Shown in pieces: positions 42,720 through 49,968 of a stretch of DNA of 64,000 nucleotides. The stretch's first letter is position 1, and each line of letters begins with the position of its first letter. Under the pieces are notes generated by a model that saw only the letters and a program-made list of their open reading frames with translations, did not search any database and was not told the DNA's origin. A program made the translations under genes and the position numbers. This DNA is from DTKD01 sp050948905 (GTDB lineage: Bacteria > Armatimonadota > UBA5829). The stretch is taken from positions 434,001 through 498,000 of the forward strand of contig JBMNES010000001.1 in the NCBI GenBank assembly GCA_050948905.1, read 5' to 3'.

Positions 42720-43345
42720 CAGATGGCCCCCCTCACATTCTCCGCTCTCAAACCAGCGGCGGGCTGCTGTGCCTGTGTATCAGACGCCCCGTCGACTCCC
42801 CTGGCTTGACCCAGCACGATCGTTAAGGCGAAACCAACACTGGTGATTCCGTTTGAAGAATCGCTTTTTACGGAATCCAACCGCACGTCGCCAAACTCAG
42901 GATGGGTTTTTAAGGCGGAAATCAACTGTGTAACGCCGTCTAGTGAATACGCCCTGCCCACAATCGCAATTTTCGACTCTTTATCGGAGTTTTGGACCGA
43001 TTCCAGCCAGACATCCGACGGCACAGAGCCTAAAGCAGACTCCAAAACCCGGAGCCATCTCTTGCTCTCCGCGGCGAGTTGGTGCTGCCATTTTTTCTCG
43101 CTAACTCTGGCGTTTATTACGCTCATCTCTTTTTTTGCACGTAAATATCGATCCTGTGCGATAACCAGCTTGGATTTAGTCTCCTGCACCTGCCCCGCGA
43201 ACATAGACTTACATACGCCACAGCCGCCAGCCACGATTGCGGTCAGCACTATCATCGCAGCAATACTGCTCAGGTATTTGTTTATCTGCGCCTGACAGTA
43301 GTTTCGCTCCAGTATTCTCGCTTCTGCTAAATTGAACGGTTTCAA
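42719..43345 (-). CDS. pilN: PilN-like pilus assembly protein
   Basis: 208 residues: a short cytoplasmic N-terminus with the NLAEAR motif that resembles the NLLP-type PilM-binding segment, one membrane segment (about 24-48), coiled coil, and a ferredoxin-like domain with VWLESVQNSDKESKIAIVGRAYSLDGV. Lies 18 bases after the pilM-like gene. It anchors the inner-membrane complex of the pilus or secretion system. Confidence 0.75.
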   Translation of the reverse strand: MKPFNLAEARILERNYCQAQINKYLSSIAAMIVLTAIVAGGCGVCKSMFAGQVQETKSKLVIAQDRYLRAKKEMSVINARVSEKKWQHQLAAESKRWLRVLESALGSVPSDVWLESVQNSDKESKIAIVGRAYSLDGVTQLISALKTHPEFGDVRLDSVKSDSSNGITSVGFALTIVLGQARGVDGASDTQAQQPAAGLRAENVRGAI

Positions 43346-43363
43346 ATCAGTATCCTATCCGTC

Positions 43364-44494
43364 TTACGCAGCAACTTGATGTTCTACGGTTTCACTCCAG
43401 TGGTCAGCAAGGGCCAACCCGACGGCGGTAGTATATTGTGCGGCGGTATCTGCCACATCGGAGATGCCTTTTCCTTCTGCCGCCACCGATAGCCCGGTAA
43501 ACGGATTTACAACTCCGGCGATCTCCAGGCCCTGTCGTTCAAGGCAACTGTCGATGCCGCGAAGCAGCGCCCCTCCCCCGCTGAGGGTGGCAGCGCCCGT
43601 CATTCCGAGGTAGCTGCCCTCAGCAAACTGGCTGCGAAAATATTTAAATGACCTGTCCATCTCTCTGGTCAATCGGCTGACTACAGACTCACACTGCACG
43701 CATACCTGTTCACCGGCGTGTGAGGCCAGTAGTTCCCCTTCAGGTGTGAGTCGGCAGCCCGGCGCCAATTTGATCTTTTCGGCCTCAGATTTGCTGATCT
43801 GCAAAGTATCTGATATACAATCAGTGAAATCGCCACCGGCCACAGGCACTGTTCTGGCGAATTCCAGCTTGCCCGCCCTGCTCACCGTGATTAAAGTGCT
43901 GTTGGCTCCTATCTGGCAATGAGCCTGAGGTTGTCCGCTCCAAAGCTGGCTGGCGACATGTTTTCGGATGCCGTAAATTCGTGTGGTGGCAGCGGATTCT
44001 ATATCGACCGCGAGGACATCCAAGCCGGCAGCTTCCGCAGTGTTAAGTAGTAGCTCGACTGCTGAGCCAGAGGCCGCAACCAGCATCGTCAGGTGCACGT
44101 TTTTTCCATTAATGCTTTGTGTAGAGAGCACCCTATAATCGATTATCGCATCTGATGCAGGGAAAGGAGCTCCACGAGCGGCGGCGGTTCTGGCTGTGTT
44201 CGCCAATTCCTCTTCATCCTGAGCTTCGAGGTTAAGCCATTTAGTGTATACTGCCGAGGATGGAAGTGCCACCAGCACTCGTTTGGAATGGAACCCAGCC
44301 GTATACCACAGGTTCTTTATGGCTTGTACAACGGCTGCGTGGCTGTTTCGGTCGCCAGGTATGGCGACGGAACTGGCTGAGTGGATGACGATTTCGGAGC
44401 CGCGTTGAACTATTTCGACACCTGTTACGGAGTGTGTGCCGATGTCGAGTCCAACCCTGTTGGTAAATGGTTTTGCCTTCTGCCTGCCAAACAT
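43364..44494 (-). CDS. pilM: PilM-like cytoplasmic pilus assembly ATPase
   Basis: Start chosen at ATG 44494 (MFGRQKAKP); ATG 44530 is in frame but adds a Cys-rich stretch unlike the family. 376 residues with the actin-like fold signs: VGLDIGTHSVTGVEI (phosphate 1), DYRVLSTQ, IGANSTLITVSR (phosphate 2) and GGGALLRGIDSCL (adenosine). PilM binds the cytoplasmic tail of PilN. First gene of an operon that runs in order M, N, O, P, secretin, ATPase, platform, pseudopilins. Confidence 0.85.
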   Translation of the reverse strand: MFGRQKAKPFTNRVGLDIGTHSVTGVEIVQRGSEIVIHSASSVAIPGDRNSHAAVVQAIKNLWYTAGFHSKRVLVALPSSAVYTKWLNLEAQDEEELANTARTAAARGAPFPASDAIIDYRVLSTQSINGKNVHLTMLVAASGSAVELLLNTAEAAGLDVLAVDIESAATTRIYGIRKHVASQLWSGQPQAHCQIGANSTLITVSRAGKLEFARTVPVAGGDFTDCISDTLQISKSEAEKIKLAPGCRLTPEGELLASHAGEQVCVQCESVVSRLTREMDRSFKYFRSQFAEGSYLGMTGAATLSGGGALLRGIDSCLERQGLEIAGVVNPFTGLSVAAEGKGISDVADTAAQYTTAVGLALADHWSETVEHQVAA

Positions 44495-44582
44495 TCTGTG
44501 ATCACCAGGCCCGCATTTATTGCAGGCCATTTTTAATATCGGCAGAATGTGGCTGATAACTTAGCAGAAATGTAAGGAGTAG

Positions 44583-44903
44583 TTAAAGCAGGGTCGAATA
44601 ATTCACACAGCAGAACGAAACGGTGTATATACCGATATAGCCTATCAGGGTTGCGTTTCCGACCAGGTGGGCAAACGCGGGGTTGCGACGACGTCTATAC
44701 CATTCCATAACACCGACAAAAGCTCCCAGCGTGGCAAGTTTGACGCCGATAAAAAGCCCGATGCCTCCGTGCAGTACCGCAGCCATAACCGGATTGACCT
44801 CAATAACCTGCCCTGTTTTTAGCCAGTATAAAGTGCTTAGCAGATCGGCAACTCCGACCAGTAATAGCATAGCATTTGCCGGCAATATATAAGACTTCGA
44901 CAC
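44583..44903 (-). CDS. Small membrane protein, DUF5658-like
   Basis: 106 residues from GTG 44903 (GGAGG five bases upstream). Three membrane segments (about 8-24, 44-64 and 82-104). The pattern DLLSTLYWLKTG...EVNPVM is typical of DUF5658 proteins. A short basic loop (EWYRRRRNPA) lies between segments two and three. Function is unknown. It lies between the pilus operon and a 382-base gap. Confidence 0.7.
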   Translation of the reverse strand: MSKSYILPANAMLLLVGVADLLSTLYWLKTGQVIEVNPVMAAVLHGGIGLFIGVKLATLGAFVGVMEWYRRRRNPAFAHLVGNATLIGYIGIYTVSFCCVNYSTLL

Positions 44904-44993
44904 TATTTCCTCCGGATGAGCAGGCTTATATTCAAGATAACATGCAAACCGCCAGCCGCGCTACTGCAATATCTACTTGATTGTCAGATAGAC

Positions 44994-45024
44994 AAAAAAA
45001 GCCCCCAGCCGCAACGACTGGGGG
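44994..45024 (-). terminator. Strong intrinsic terminator, minus strand
   Basis: CCCCCAG/CTGGGGG stem with loop and a C-T7 tail on the minus strand. It lies 210 bases downstream of the hsp20 terminator, so it must serve another transcript starting between them. Confidence 0.85.
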
Positions 45025-45230
45025 TGGCGGAAATCTTTTAATGCCGCACAACAAAGAGGAAAAGGATCATTCTTTCATCATGCGAAGAATTAATCCTGAA
45101 CCGGATTTGGCAGATAAATAATACCCGTTGAGCCAGAAACTAAACATCTCCAGCGGTTGGTAGAATCTGGCAGGTCACAACTGATGAATCATCCACACAA
45201 ATTTGTTGATAGCCTGGCGATGGAGTAAAG
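45025..45230 (-). ncRNA. Unexplained transcript candidate between two terminators
   Basis: The 382-base gap between the DUF5658-like gene and hsp20 contains two minus-strand terminators (45231-45255 and 44994-45024). The stretch between them holds no ORF over 30 codons, but a 26-codon frame on the minus strand starts at about 45140 (ATG after CTGGAG) with M-F-S-F-W-L-N-G-Y-Y and ends shortly before the distal hairpin. A -10-like TATTAT occurs inside it. It may be a small RNA or a very small gene; no known RNA family is recognised. Confidence 0.35.
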
Positions 45231-45255
45231 CAAAAGGCGGGGCTTGCGCCCCGCC
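45231..45255 (-). terminator. Intrinsic terminator of hsp20
   Basis: GGCGGGGC/GCCCCGCC stem with a 4-base loop followed by TTTTG on the minus strand, 31 bases past the stop codon. Confidence 0.85.
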
Positions 45256-45285
45256 ATTCGAGCGGTCAACAGGGCAAGGAGGCTG

Positions 45286-45786
45286 TTATTCGCTCTCCTG
45301 CACCTCAATTTTGACTTTGTGTTCCGGAGTTACCTCGGCTTTTGGCATATGCACCATTAGAATTCCGTTTTTGTAAGAAGCTTTTACTTCTTCGGGTTTG
45401 ACCTCCGCCGGCAACGAGTAGCACACATTAAACGAACCGTAGCTCTGCTGCCTTACATGGTAGGTCTCCCCAGGTTTCTGCTCTTCAGATTTACGCTCAC
45501 CAGTGACGGTGATGCGGTCGGATGTCACATTGATGTCGATGTCGTCTTTTGAAAGGCCTGGCACCGCAGCTTTCAGCGTCAATTCGCTCTCTGTCTCGAG
45601 CAGGTCAACATCAGGCATTATTTCCTGTCGCAATTCCGGCATCATCCAGCGTCGCGACCTCATCATCGACGGCGGCAGGGTGAGGAAATCCCGAAACATT
45701 CTTTCCATTGCTCGGAACGTATCCCACGGCTCAAAGGATTCCAGTTCCGAACGCTCTTTTCTGGCCAGAGTTTTCTCCTGTGGCAT
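45286..45786 (-). CDS. Small heat-shock protein, Hsp20/alpha-crystallin family
   Basis: Start chosen at ATG 45786, with GGAGG eight bases upstream; the frame opens nine codons earlier. 166 residues: a variable N-terminal segment with WDTFRAMERMFRDF, then the alpha-crystallin domain (about 55-150) with DVDLLETESELTLKAAVPGL, GERK and a C-terminal A-x-Y-K-N-G-I-L motif, ending VKIEVQ. It binds unfolding proteins without ATP, probably in the cytoplasm. It has its own terminator and stands alone. Confidence 0.94.
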   Translation of the reverse strand: MPQEKTLARKERSELESFEPWDTFRAMERMFRDFLTLPPSMMRSRRWMMPELRQEIMPDVDLLETESELTLKAAVPGLSKDDIDINVTSDRITVTGERKSEEQKPGETYHVRQQSYGSFNVCYSLPAEVKPEEVKASYKNGILMVHMPKAEVTPEHKVKIEVQESE

Positions 45787-45873
45787 AAGACCACCTCCGT
45801 AAGTGAAATCCATTGTGTTTTTACCCGGCGCCGCAATACTGTAAACGGGCAGGCAGACTGTGGGGACACCAGC

Positions 45874-47424
45874 TCAAGTTATCGAGTAATCTGAACCAGG
45901 CTTAAAATTGCCAGCGGAGATATCTGTGTATTCTCGCTCAAGGGCGTCGATTATGGCATCCCAGCCTCTGTCCACCGAGGAATCTTTCCAGCGCAGTGCA
46001 AACTTATCTCGATGGGCTCTATCGACATCAACCAGTTCCTTATACAGGCCGAGCGCCCTTGCTGTGTGTTCCGCGGCCTCTACAGTTTCGTTACGGGCGT
46101 AGGATAGCGCTGCTCGAAACCTCTCCACATAAAACTCGCCCAGCCTTCCCATGCAAAAAGCGTCACGCGCCAGGCTGGGAAGTTCCTTTTCGCCCGAAGC
46201 GCTTCTCATACCTTTTTCTCCGGCAGCGACTGCGAGATGAGATAGATCGCTCAATTCCTCGATCAATTCCTCGGGGCCATAGGTGTTTTCCGGTGCACCG
46301 CGAAGGACATACTCTCCGAGATAAACCGCTGGATCACCGGTGATTTCCTGCCACCAGCCGCGCCCTGAATATTCCGATATGTCCTCCGGACGCAGAAGAT
46401 CGGCTATGCTTATCAAATGTGGGCCGTTCGCAGCGTCAAGTGAGCAATATTGCACCCGTATCGCGCAGGATCGGTCTCCGGCAAGGTATAAAGAGAGTAA
46501 TTCGAGGATTCGGGAAGCCGCCTCAAATCCGATTACCAACCTGGGGTTGCGAGCCAACCATTTCGGCCAGCCCTGCTTCTTGAGCTTCTCGATGCTGCTG
46601 CCACCCCAAACGCTATACCACACAAGATCGCGCTGCCATTGATATTTAAAGTATGTATCCGACACCAACGGCCACTGAGTCGGTGACAGCGGTTTCAGCG
46701 CCAGGCCCTGGCAGCCAGTGTGCTCGAGATTGGCTATCAAGCCTCCAGCCGTATCGAATGAAAAGCTCGTCCACGGCTCAAAATTGGCGAGCTCCAACTC
46801 AGCAACGATGTTCTCCGCCCCGACCGTGTCTATCCATCCGGTGAACTGCTCATCGGGACTCTCGTCTACGAGGTGGTCATGAGTGTATTTCACAAGACAG
46901 CTGATCTTTCGGTTGCCGCGGCGGGTAATTTGGAGAATCTCTTCTGATTTTTCGCCGGCCTGCAGGTATAAAGAGGCGTCCGGCCTTACCGCATCCAGCA
47001 CATCTACTATCCCCCGCTGCGTTAGTTCTATGGTCGATGCACTATTAAGCCCGCCTATTATCAAGCCGCGCAGCACCGGGTAGTCGTCCAGCAGAGTGCG
47101 CATACATTCGCGAGTGAAGTCGAGATCAGACTCATCGGCATTAAACACGAGATATGGCGCTATGTCGTAGTCGAGGGCAGCCTCCAAGACCCAATGAAAC
47201 ATCTGTCGATAATCCACACCAGCGGCATCGTCGAAGACCTTCACGTCGGGATGCCCCGGCATATCAATCATGGTAGTGAATGGATTTTCATTAAAGAAGA
47301 AAAGACAGTTGAAGCCGCAGCCGTTCATAGTGCGAAACATCTTCTGCCATACGCTTTTATCGAAGAACCACTTGTCGTCCCGCCCATCAGTAGCAGCCGC
47401 CCGACTCCAGAAAGCTCGAAGCAT
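45874..47424 (-). CDS. Glycoside-hydrolase-like TIM-barrel protein, family not recognised
   Basis: 516 residues from ATG 47424 with GAGGAG six bases upstream. No signal peptide. The first about 300 residues look like a (beta/alpha)8 barrel: FRTMNGCGFNCLFFFNENPF, FHWVLEAALDYDIAPYLVFNADESD, LRGLIIGGLNSAS, a possible Glu in IVAELELANFEPW, and SVWGGSSIEKL. The last about 200 residues are mostly helical with repeated Leu and Ala. It resembles alpha-glucuronidase-type (GH67-like) cytosolic proteins in size and layout, but the catalytic residues are not certain. The sugar isomerase/epimerase gene starts 155 bases away on the opposite strand, hinting at sugar metabolism. Confidence 0.5.
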   Translation of the reverse strand: MLRAFWSRAAATDGRDDKWFFDKSVWQKMFRTMNGCGFNCLFFFNENPFTTMIDMPGHPDVKVFDDAAGVDYRQMFHWVLEAALDYDIAPYLVFNADESDLDFTRECMRTLLDDYPVLRGLIIGGLNSASTIELTQRGIVDVLDAVRPDASLYLQAGEKSEEILQITRRGNRKISCLVKYTHDHLVDESPDEQFTGWIDTVGAENIVAELELANFEPWTSFSFDTAGGLIANLEHTGCQGLALKPLSPTQWPLVSDTYFKYQWQRDLVWYSVWGGSSIEKLKKQGWPKWLARNPRLVIGFEAASRILELLSLYLAGDRSCAIRVQYCSLDAANGPHLISIADLLRPEDISEYSGRGWWQEITGDPAVYLGEYVLRGAPENTYGPEELIEELSDLSHLAVAAGEKGMRSASGEKELPSLARDAFCMGRLGEFYVERFRAALSYARNETVEAAEHTARALGLYKELVDVDRAHRDKFALRWKDSSVDRGWDAIIDALEREYTDISAGNFKPGSDYSIT

Positions 47425-47578
47425 TAAAGACTCCTCAGTTGTTTCGTTTAATTAAGAAGTAGTAGCCGCTTATAGTTTTACCCACACACATCCTTCGTGA
47501 CGAATCATTAGATCGGCAGGAAGAATGCGGCGTATGGGAGAAGGGTTAACAGAACAGATCAACGTGAGGAGTCTGAAA

Positions 47579-48400
47579 ATGGCGAAGCTGAAGATTGGTG
47601 TTCTCGTTTCGATGGGACGTGAAATTGAGACAGAGATTAAAAAGGTGCGGGATTTAGGGTTGGAAAGCTGCCAACTGGCGACCTGGGATCCTGAGAGCTA
47701 CACGGACGAGAATGCTGCGCGGGTAAGGAAGGCCTGTGCGGATTATGACGTGGAGATATCGGCGCTTTGGACAGGCGCCCCGGGAAGATATGCCTGGAAT
47801 TTCACCGAAGGCCCAGCCACCATCGGGCTGGTACCTCCTGAGATGAGGCAGATGCGAGTGGAAGCGCTTCTTAAAGGGGCTGAGTTCGCAGCGAAGCTCA
47901 AGGTGCCGGACACCATCACCCACGCTGGTTTTATCCCGGAGAACCCGGCCGATCCGCTCTATGAGGGAACTATTGATGCGTTACGCACGATTGCTGCGCG
48001 AAATAAGGAGCTTGGGCTACATTTTTGTTTTGAAACCGGCCAGGAGACTCCGATTACCCTGCTACGAGCGATCAACGACATAGGCACGGGGAATCTGGGA
48101 ATAAACCTTGATCCTGCCAATTTGCTTATGTATGGCAAGGCGAACCCGGTTGACGCGCTGGATATTATCGGGCCTTATGTGCGCGGGGTTCACGCCAAGG
48201 ATGGAGAATATCCCACCGACCCAAGCAAGCTCGGCGTAGAAAAGCCGATGGGGGAAGGGCGAGTAAACTTCCCTGTGTTTGTGCCGAAACTTAAGTCGTT
48301 TGGTTATGCGGGGGCGCTGACAATAGAGCGAGAGATAAGCGGGGATCAGCAGATTGCGGATATCAAAAAGGCGATCGCGATTTTAGAGCCGCTGTGCTAA
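47579..48400 (+). CDS. Sugar phosphate isomerase/epimerase family protein (xylose-isomerase-like TIM barrel)
   Basis: Start chosen at ATG 47579, with GAGGAG eight bases upstream. 273 residues of the AP-endonuclease-2/xylose isomerase-like barrel: IGVLVSMGREI, WTGAPG, ITHAGFIPE, FCFETGQETP (metal-binding Glu), GNLGINLDPAN (Asp), VHAKDGEYP (His, Asp) and LTIEREISGD (Glu). These four metal ligands are in the usual order. It is similar to IolE/IolH- and YcjR-like enzymes, which act on sugar alcohols or keto-sugars; exact substrate unknown. It is followed by dispersed repeats and an RDD gene. Confidence 0.85.
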   Translation: MAKLKIGVLVSMGREIETEIKKVRDLGLESCQLATWDPESYTDENAARVRKACADYDVEISALWTGAPGRYAWNFTEGPATIGLVPPEMRQMRVEALLKGAEFAAKLKVPDTITHAGFIPENPADPLYEGTIDALRTIAARNKELGLHFCFETGQETPITLLRAINDIGTGNLGINLDPANLLMYGKANPVDALDIIGPYVRGVHAKDGEYPTDPSKLGVEKPMGEGRVNFPVFVPKLKSFGYAGALTIEREISGDQQIADIKKAIAILEPLC

Positions 48401-48445
48401 ATTGAAAGTATAACCCGAAAGCCGGAAAATAGTTGTATAGTGTGA

Positions 48446-48508
48446 GGCTGCGACTCCGCGCGAGGATGACATTAAACCGTCAACCGACAACCGTCAACCG
48501 TCAACCAA
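48446..48508. repeat. Dispersed repeat plus CAACCGT heptamer array
   Basis: GGCTGCGACTCCGCGCGAGG followed by ATGAC (48446-48470) resembles the repeats at 27156. Right after it, 7-base units (AAACCGT, CAACCGA, CAACCGT, CAACCGT, CAACCAA) fill 48474-48508. CAACCGTCAACCAAAAA recurs at 55821, also directly beside another dispersed repeat copy. Confidence 0.7.
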
Positions 48509-48522
48509 AAAAGGAGACTTAT

Positions 48523-49272
48523 TTGCCCAGGCAGGTATTGATAAATACTCCTGAGAACGTGACCATAGAATATGAACTGGCGGGCGTTGCTTCGCGATGT
48601 TCGGCGGCTGTGGTCGATTTGCTTATCCAGGCGGCAGCGATCTTTGTTGCAATCGGCGCCTACCTCGTTTTGCAGTATTATATGCACTTTCCCGATCCCG
48701 GCTGGATTACTTCGGCACTGGTTATACTGCTGTTTGTTCTGTGGTGGGGTTATTATGTCTACTTTGAGACCAAATGGAATGGTCAGACGCCGGGCAAACG
48801 GTCGCATCGTATGCGTGTAATCACCTCCGAAGGAGCGCCGATTACACTGACAAGTGCGGCTGTAAGAGGGCTGATTCGTGCTGTAGATTTGAATCTGATC
48901 GGTATCCTATCGATTTTGGTCACATCCAGGAATCAACGGCTCGGAGATCTGGCCGCCGGGACCATCGTCGTGATGGAGAATGTGGAATGGAAAGGCCATC
49001 TGACGACTTCGCATATTTCAAACCACGAATATCCCGCGGATAATCCACCCGTCAAAAATATCGAACTGGTAACACCGGAGCAGTTTCAGGCGGCAAAGAG
49101 ATTTGTCGAGAGAGCGCCTGAGCTTGAAACCGGGATTCGGGAAGCGCTGGCGGCAAAAATCGCAAAGCCTATGATGCAGCAGCTTGGGATTGAAGACAGA
49201 GGCGATGTCTCCTATGCCGACATCCTGACGGCGATCCACGACGGGTGCGTTAACAACAGGGGCATGCGATGA
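48523..49272 (+). CDS. RDD-family membrane protein
   Basis: TTG 48523 is the likely start: GGAG lies seven bases upstream and the protein then begins PRQVLINTPENVTIEY, the usual beginning of RDD proteins. The frame opens at 48433 but runs through the heptamer repeats. 249 residues: three membrane segments (about 30-52, 60-80 and 120-140) with R and D residues (ASRCSAAVVDLLIQ, TPGKRSHRMRVI, NQRLGDLAAGTIVV) that define the family. The last 90 residues are cytoplasmic and helical. The family role is unclear; some members are linked to ion or lipid transport. Confidence 0.85.
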   Translation: MPRQVLINTPENVTIEYELAGVASRCSAAVVDLLIQAAAIFVAIGAYLVLQYYMHFPDPGWITSALVILLFVLWWGYYVYFETKWNGQTPGKRSHRMRVITSEGAPITLTSAAVRGLIRAVDLNLIGILSILVTSRNQRLGDLAAGTIVVMENVEWKGHLTTSHISNHEYPADNPPVKNIELVTPEQFQAAKRFVERAPELETGIREALAAKIAKPMMQQLGIEDRGDVSYADILTAIHDGCVNNRGMR

Positions 49273-49802
49273 GGGTGCTGCGCACGATCGTTCGGGTCGA
49301 TGAGGATTATTTTGACTATATGGCGGCCAGGAAAGGTTCTCGGAGCGAAGTAGTGATGATCCTGCCTCGACCTGCGGGCAAAGTCCTCACGCTGACGAAG
49401 AAATTCTATCCTGACGGTCTTTATAACCTCCCCAGCGGCCGTATGGAGGTCGGGGAGTCGTATCGAGAGGCGTTTGCACGGGAAGTCGCAGAAGAAACCG
49501 GGCTTGACGCGACTTTTGAATCGGTCATCGGCAGGATAGACCACACCATTACCTGCGACAAAGGGCAGATGAACTTCACGAGTTATTTGATCCTGGCAGC
49601 CGAATCTTCGCTAGTGCCCAGGCCAAGTGACTCATCGGAGCAAATAGCCGGATATCGTGACGCAAGCGCCGATGATCTTAGAGCGTTGGCGCAGCAAATG
49701 AAATCTCTCCACGGCAAATGGCGCAGTTTTGGACGGTTCCGCGCCACTGCCCTCGAGTTTACCGCGGACTCCCTCGCAAAATCACTGGACAGCAGCAATT
49801 GA
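49269..49802 (+). CDS. Nudix hydrolase
   Basis: 177 residues; its ATG overlaps the RDD stop by four bases, so the two genes are coupled. The Nudix box GRMEVGE-x7-REVAEETGL is complete, with the Glu residues that bind Mg. The flanking segments (LPSGRMEVGESYREA, FTSYLILAAE) resemble ADP-sugar or NUDT-type pyrophosphatases. Substrate unknown; it might clean up nucleotide sugars from the nearby sugar enzymes. Confidence 0.92.
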   Translation: MRVLRTIVRVDEDYFDYMAARKGSRSEVVMILPRPAGKVLTLTKKFYPDGLYNLPSGRMEVGESYREAFAREVAEETGLDATFESVIGRIDHTITCDKGQMNFTSYLILAAESSLVPRPSDSSEQIAGYRDASADDLRALAQQMKSLHGKWRSFGRFRATALEFTADSLAKSLDSSN

Positions 49803-49923
49803 GCTGTGGAACAATTCTAAAGGCAGGTGTGCGTGGTTTAATAACACTTCACGTGACGCATCGAGGCGCGTCACAGCTCTTTCACGCTATATGCATGCTT
49901 GCTGGTTTGATATACGGTGCAGG

Positions 49924-49932
49924 TGGTATAAT
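49924..49932 (+). promoter_or_regulatory. Extended -10 promoter before the multi-GAF kinase
   Basis: TGGTATAAT is a full extended -10 (TGn plus TATAAT at 49927-49932), 37 bases before ATG 49969. An inverted repeat TGACGC/GCGTCA lies further up near 49855-49875. Confidence 0.5.
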
Positions 49933-49968
49933 GCCAGTGTCGTTTTCTGTTGAGGTAAAGTCCACATA

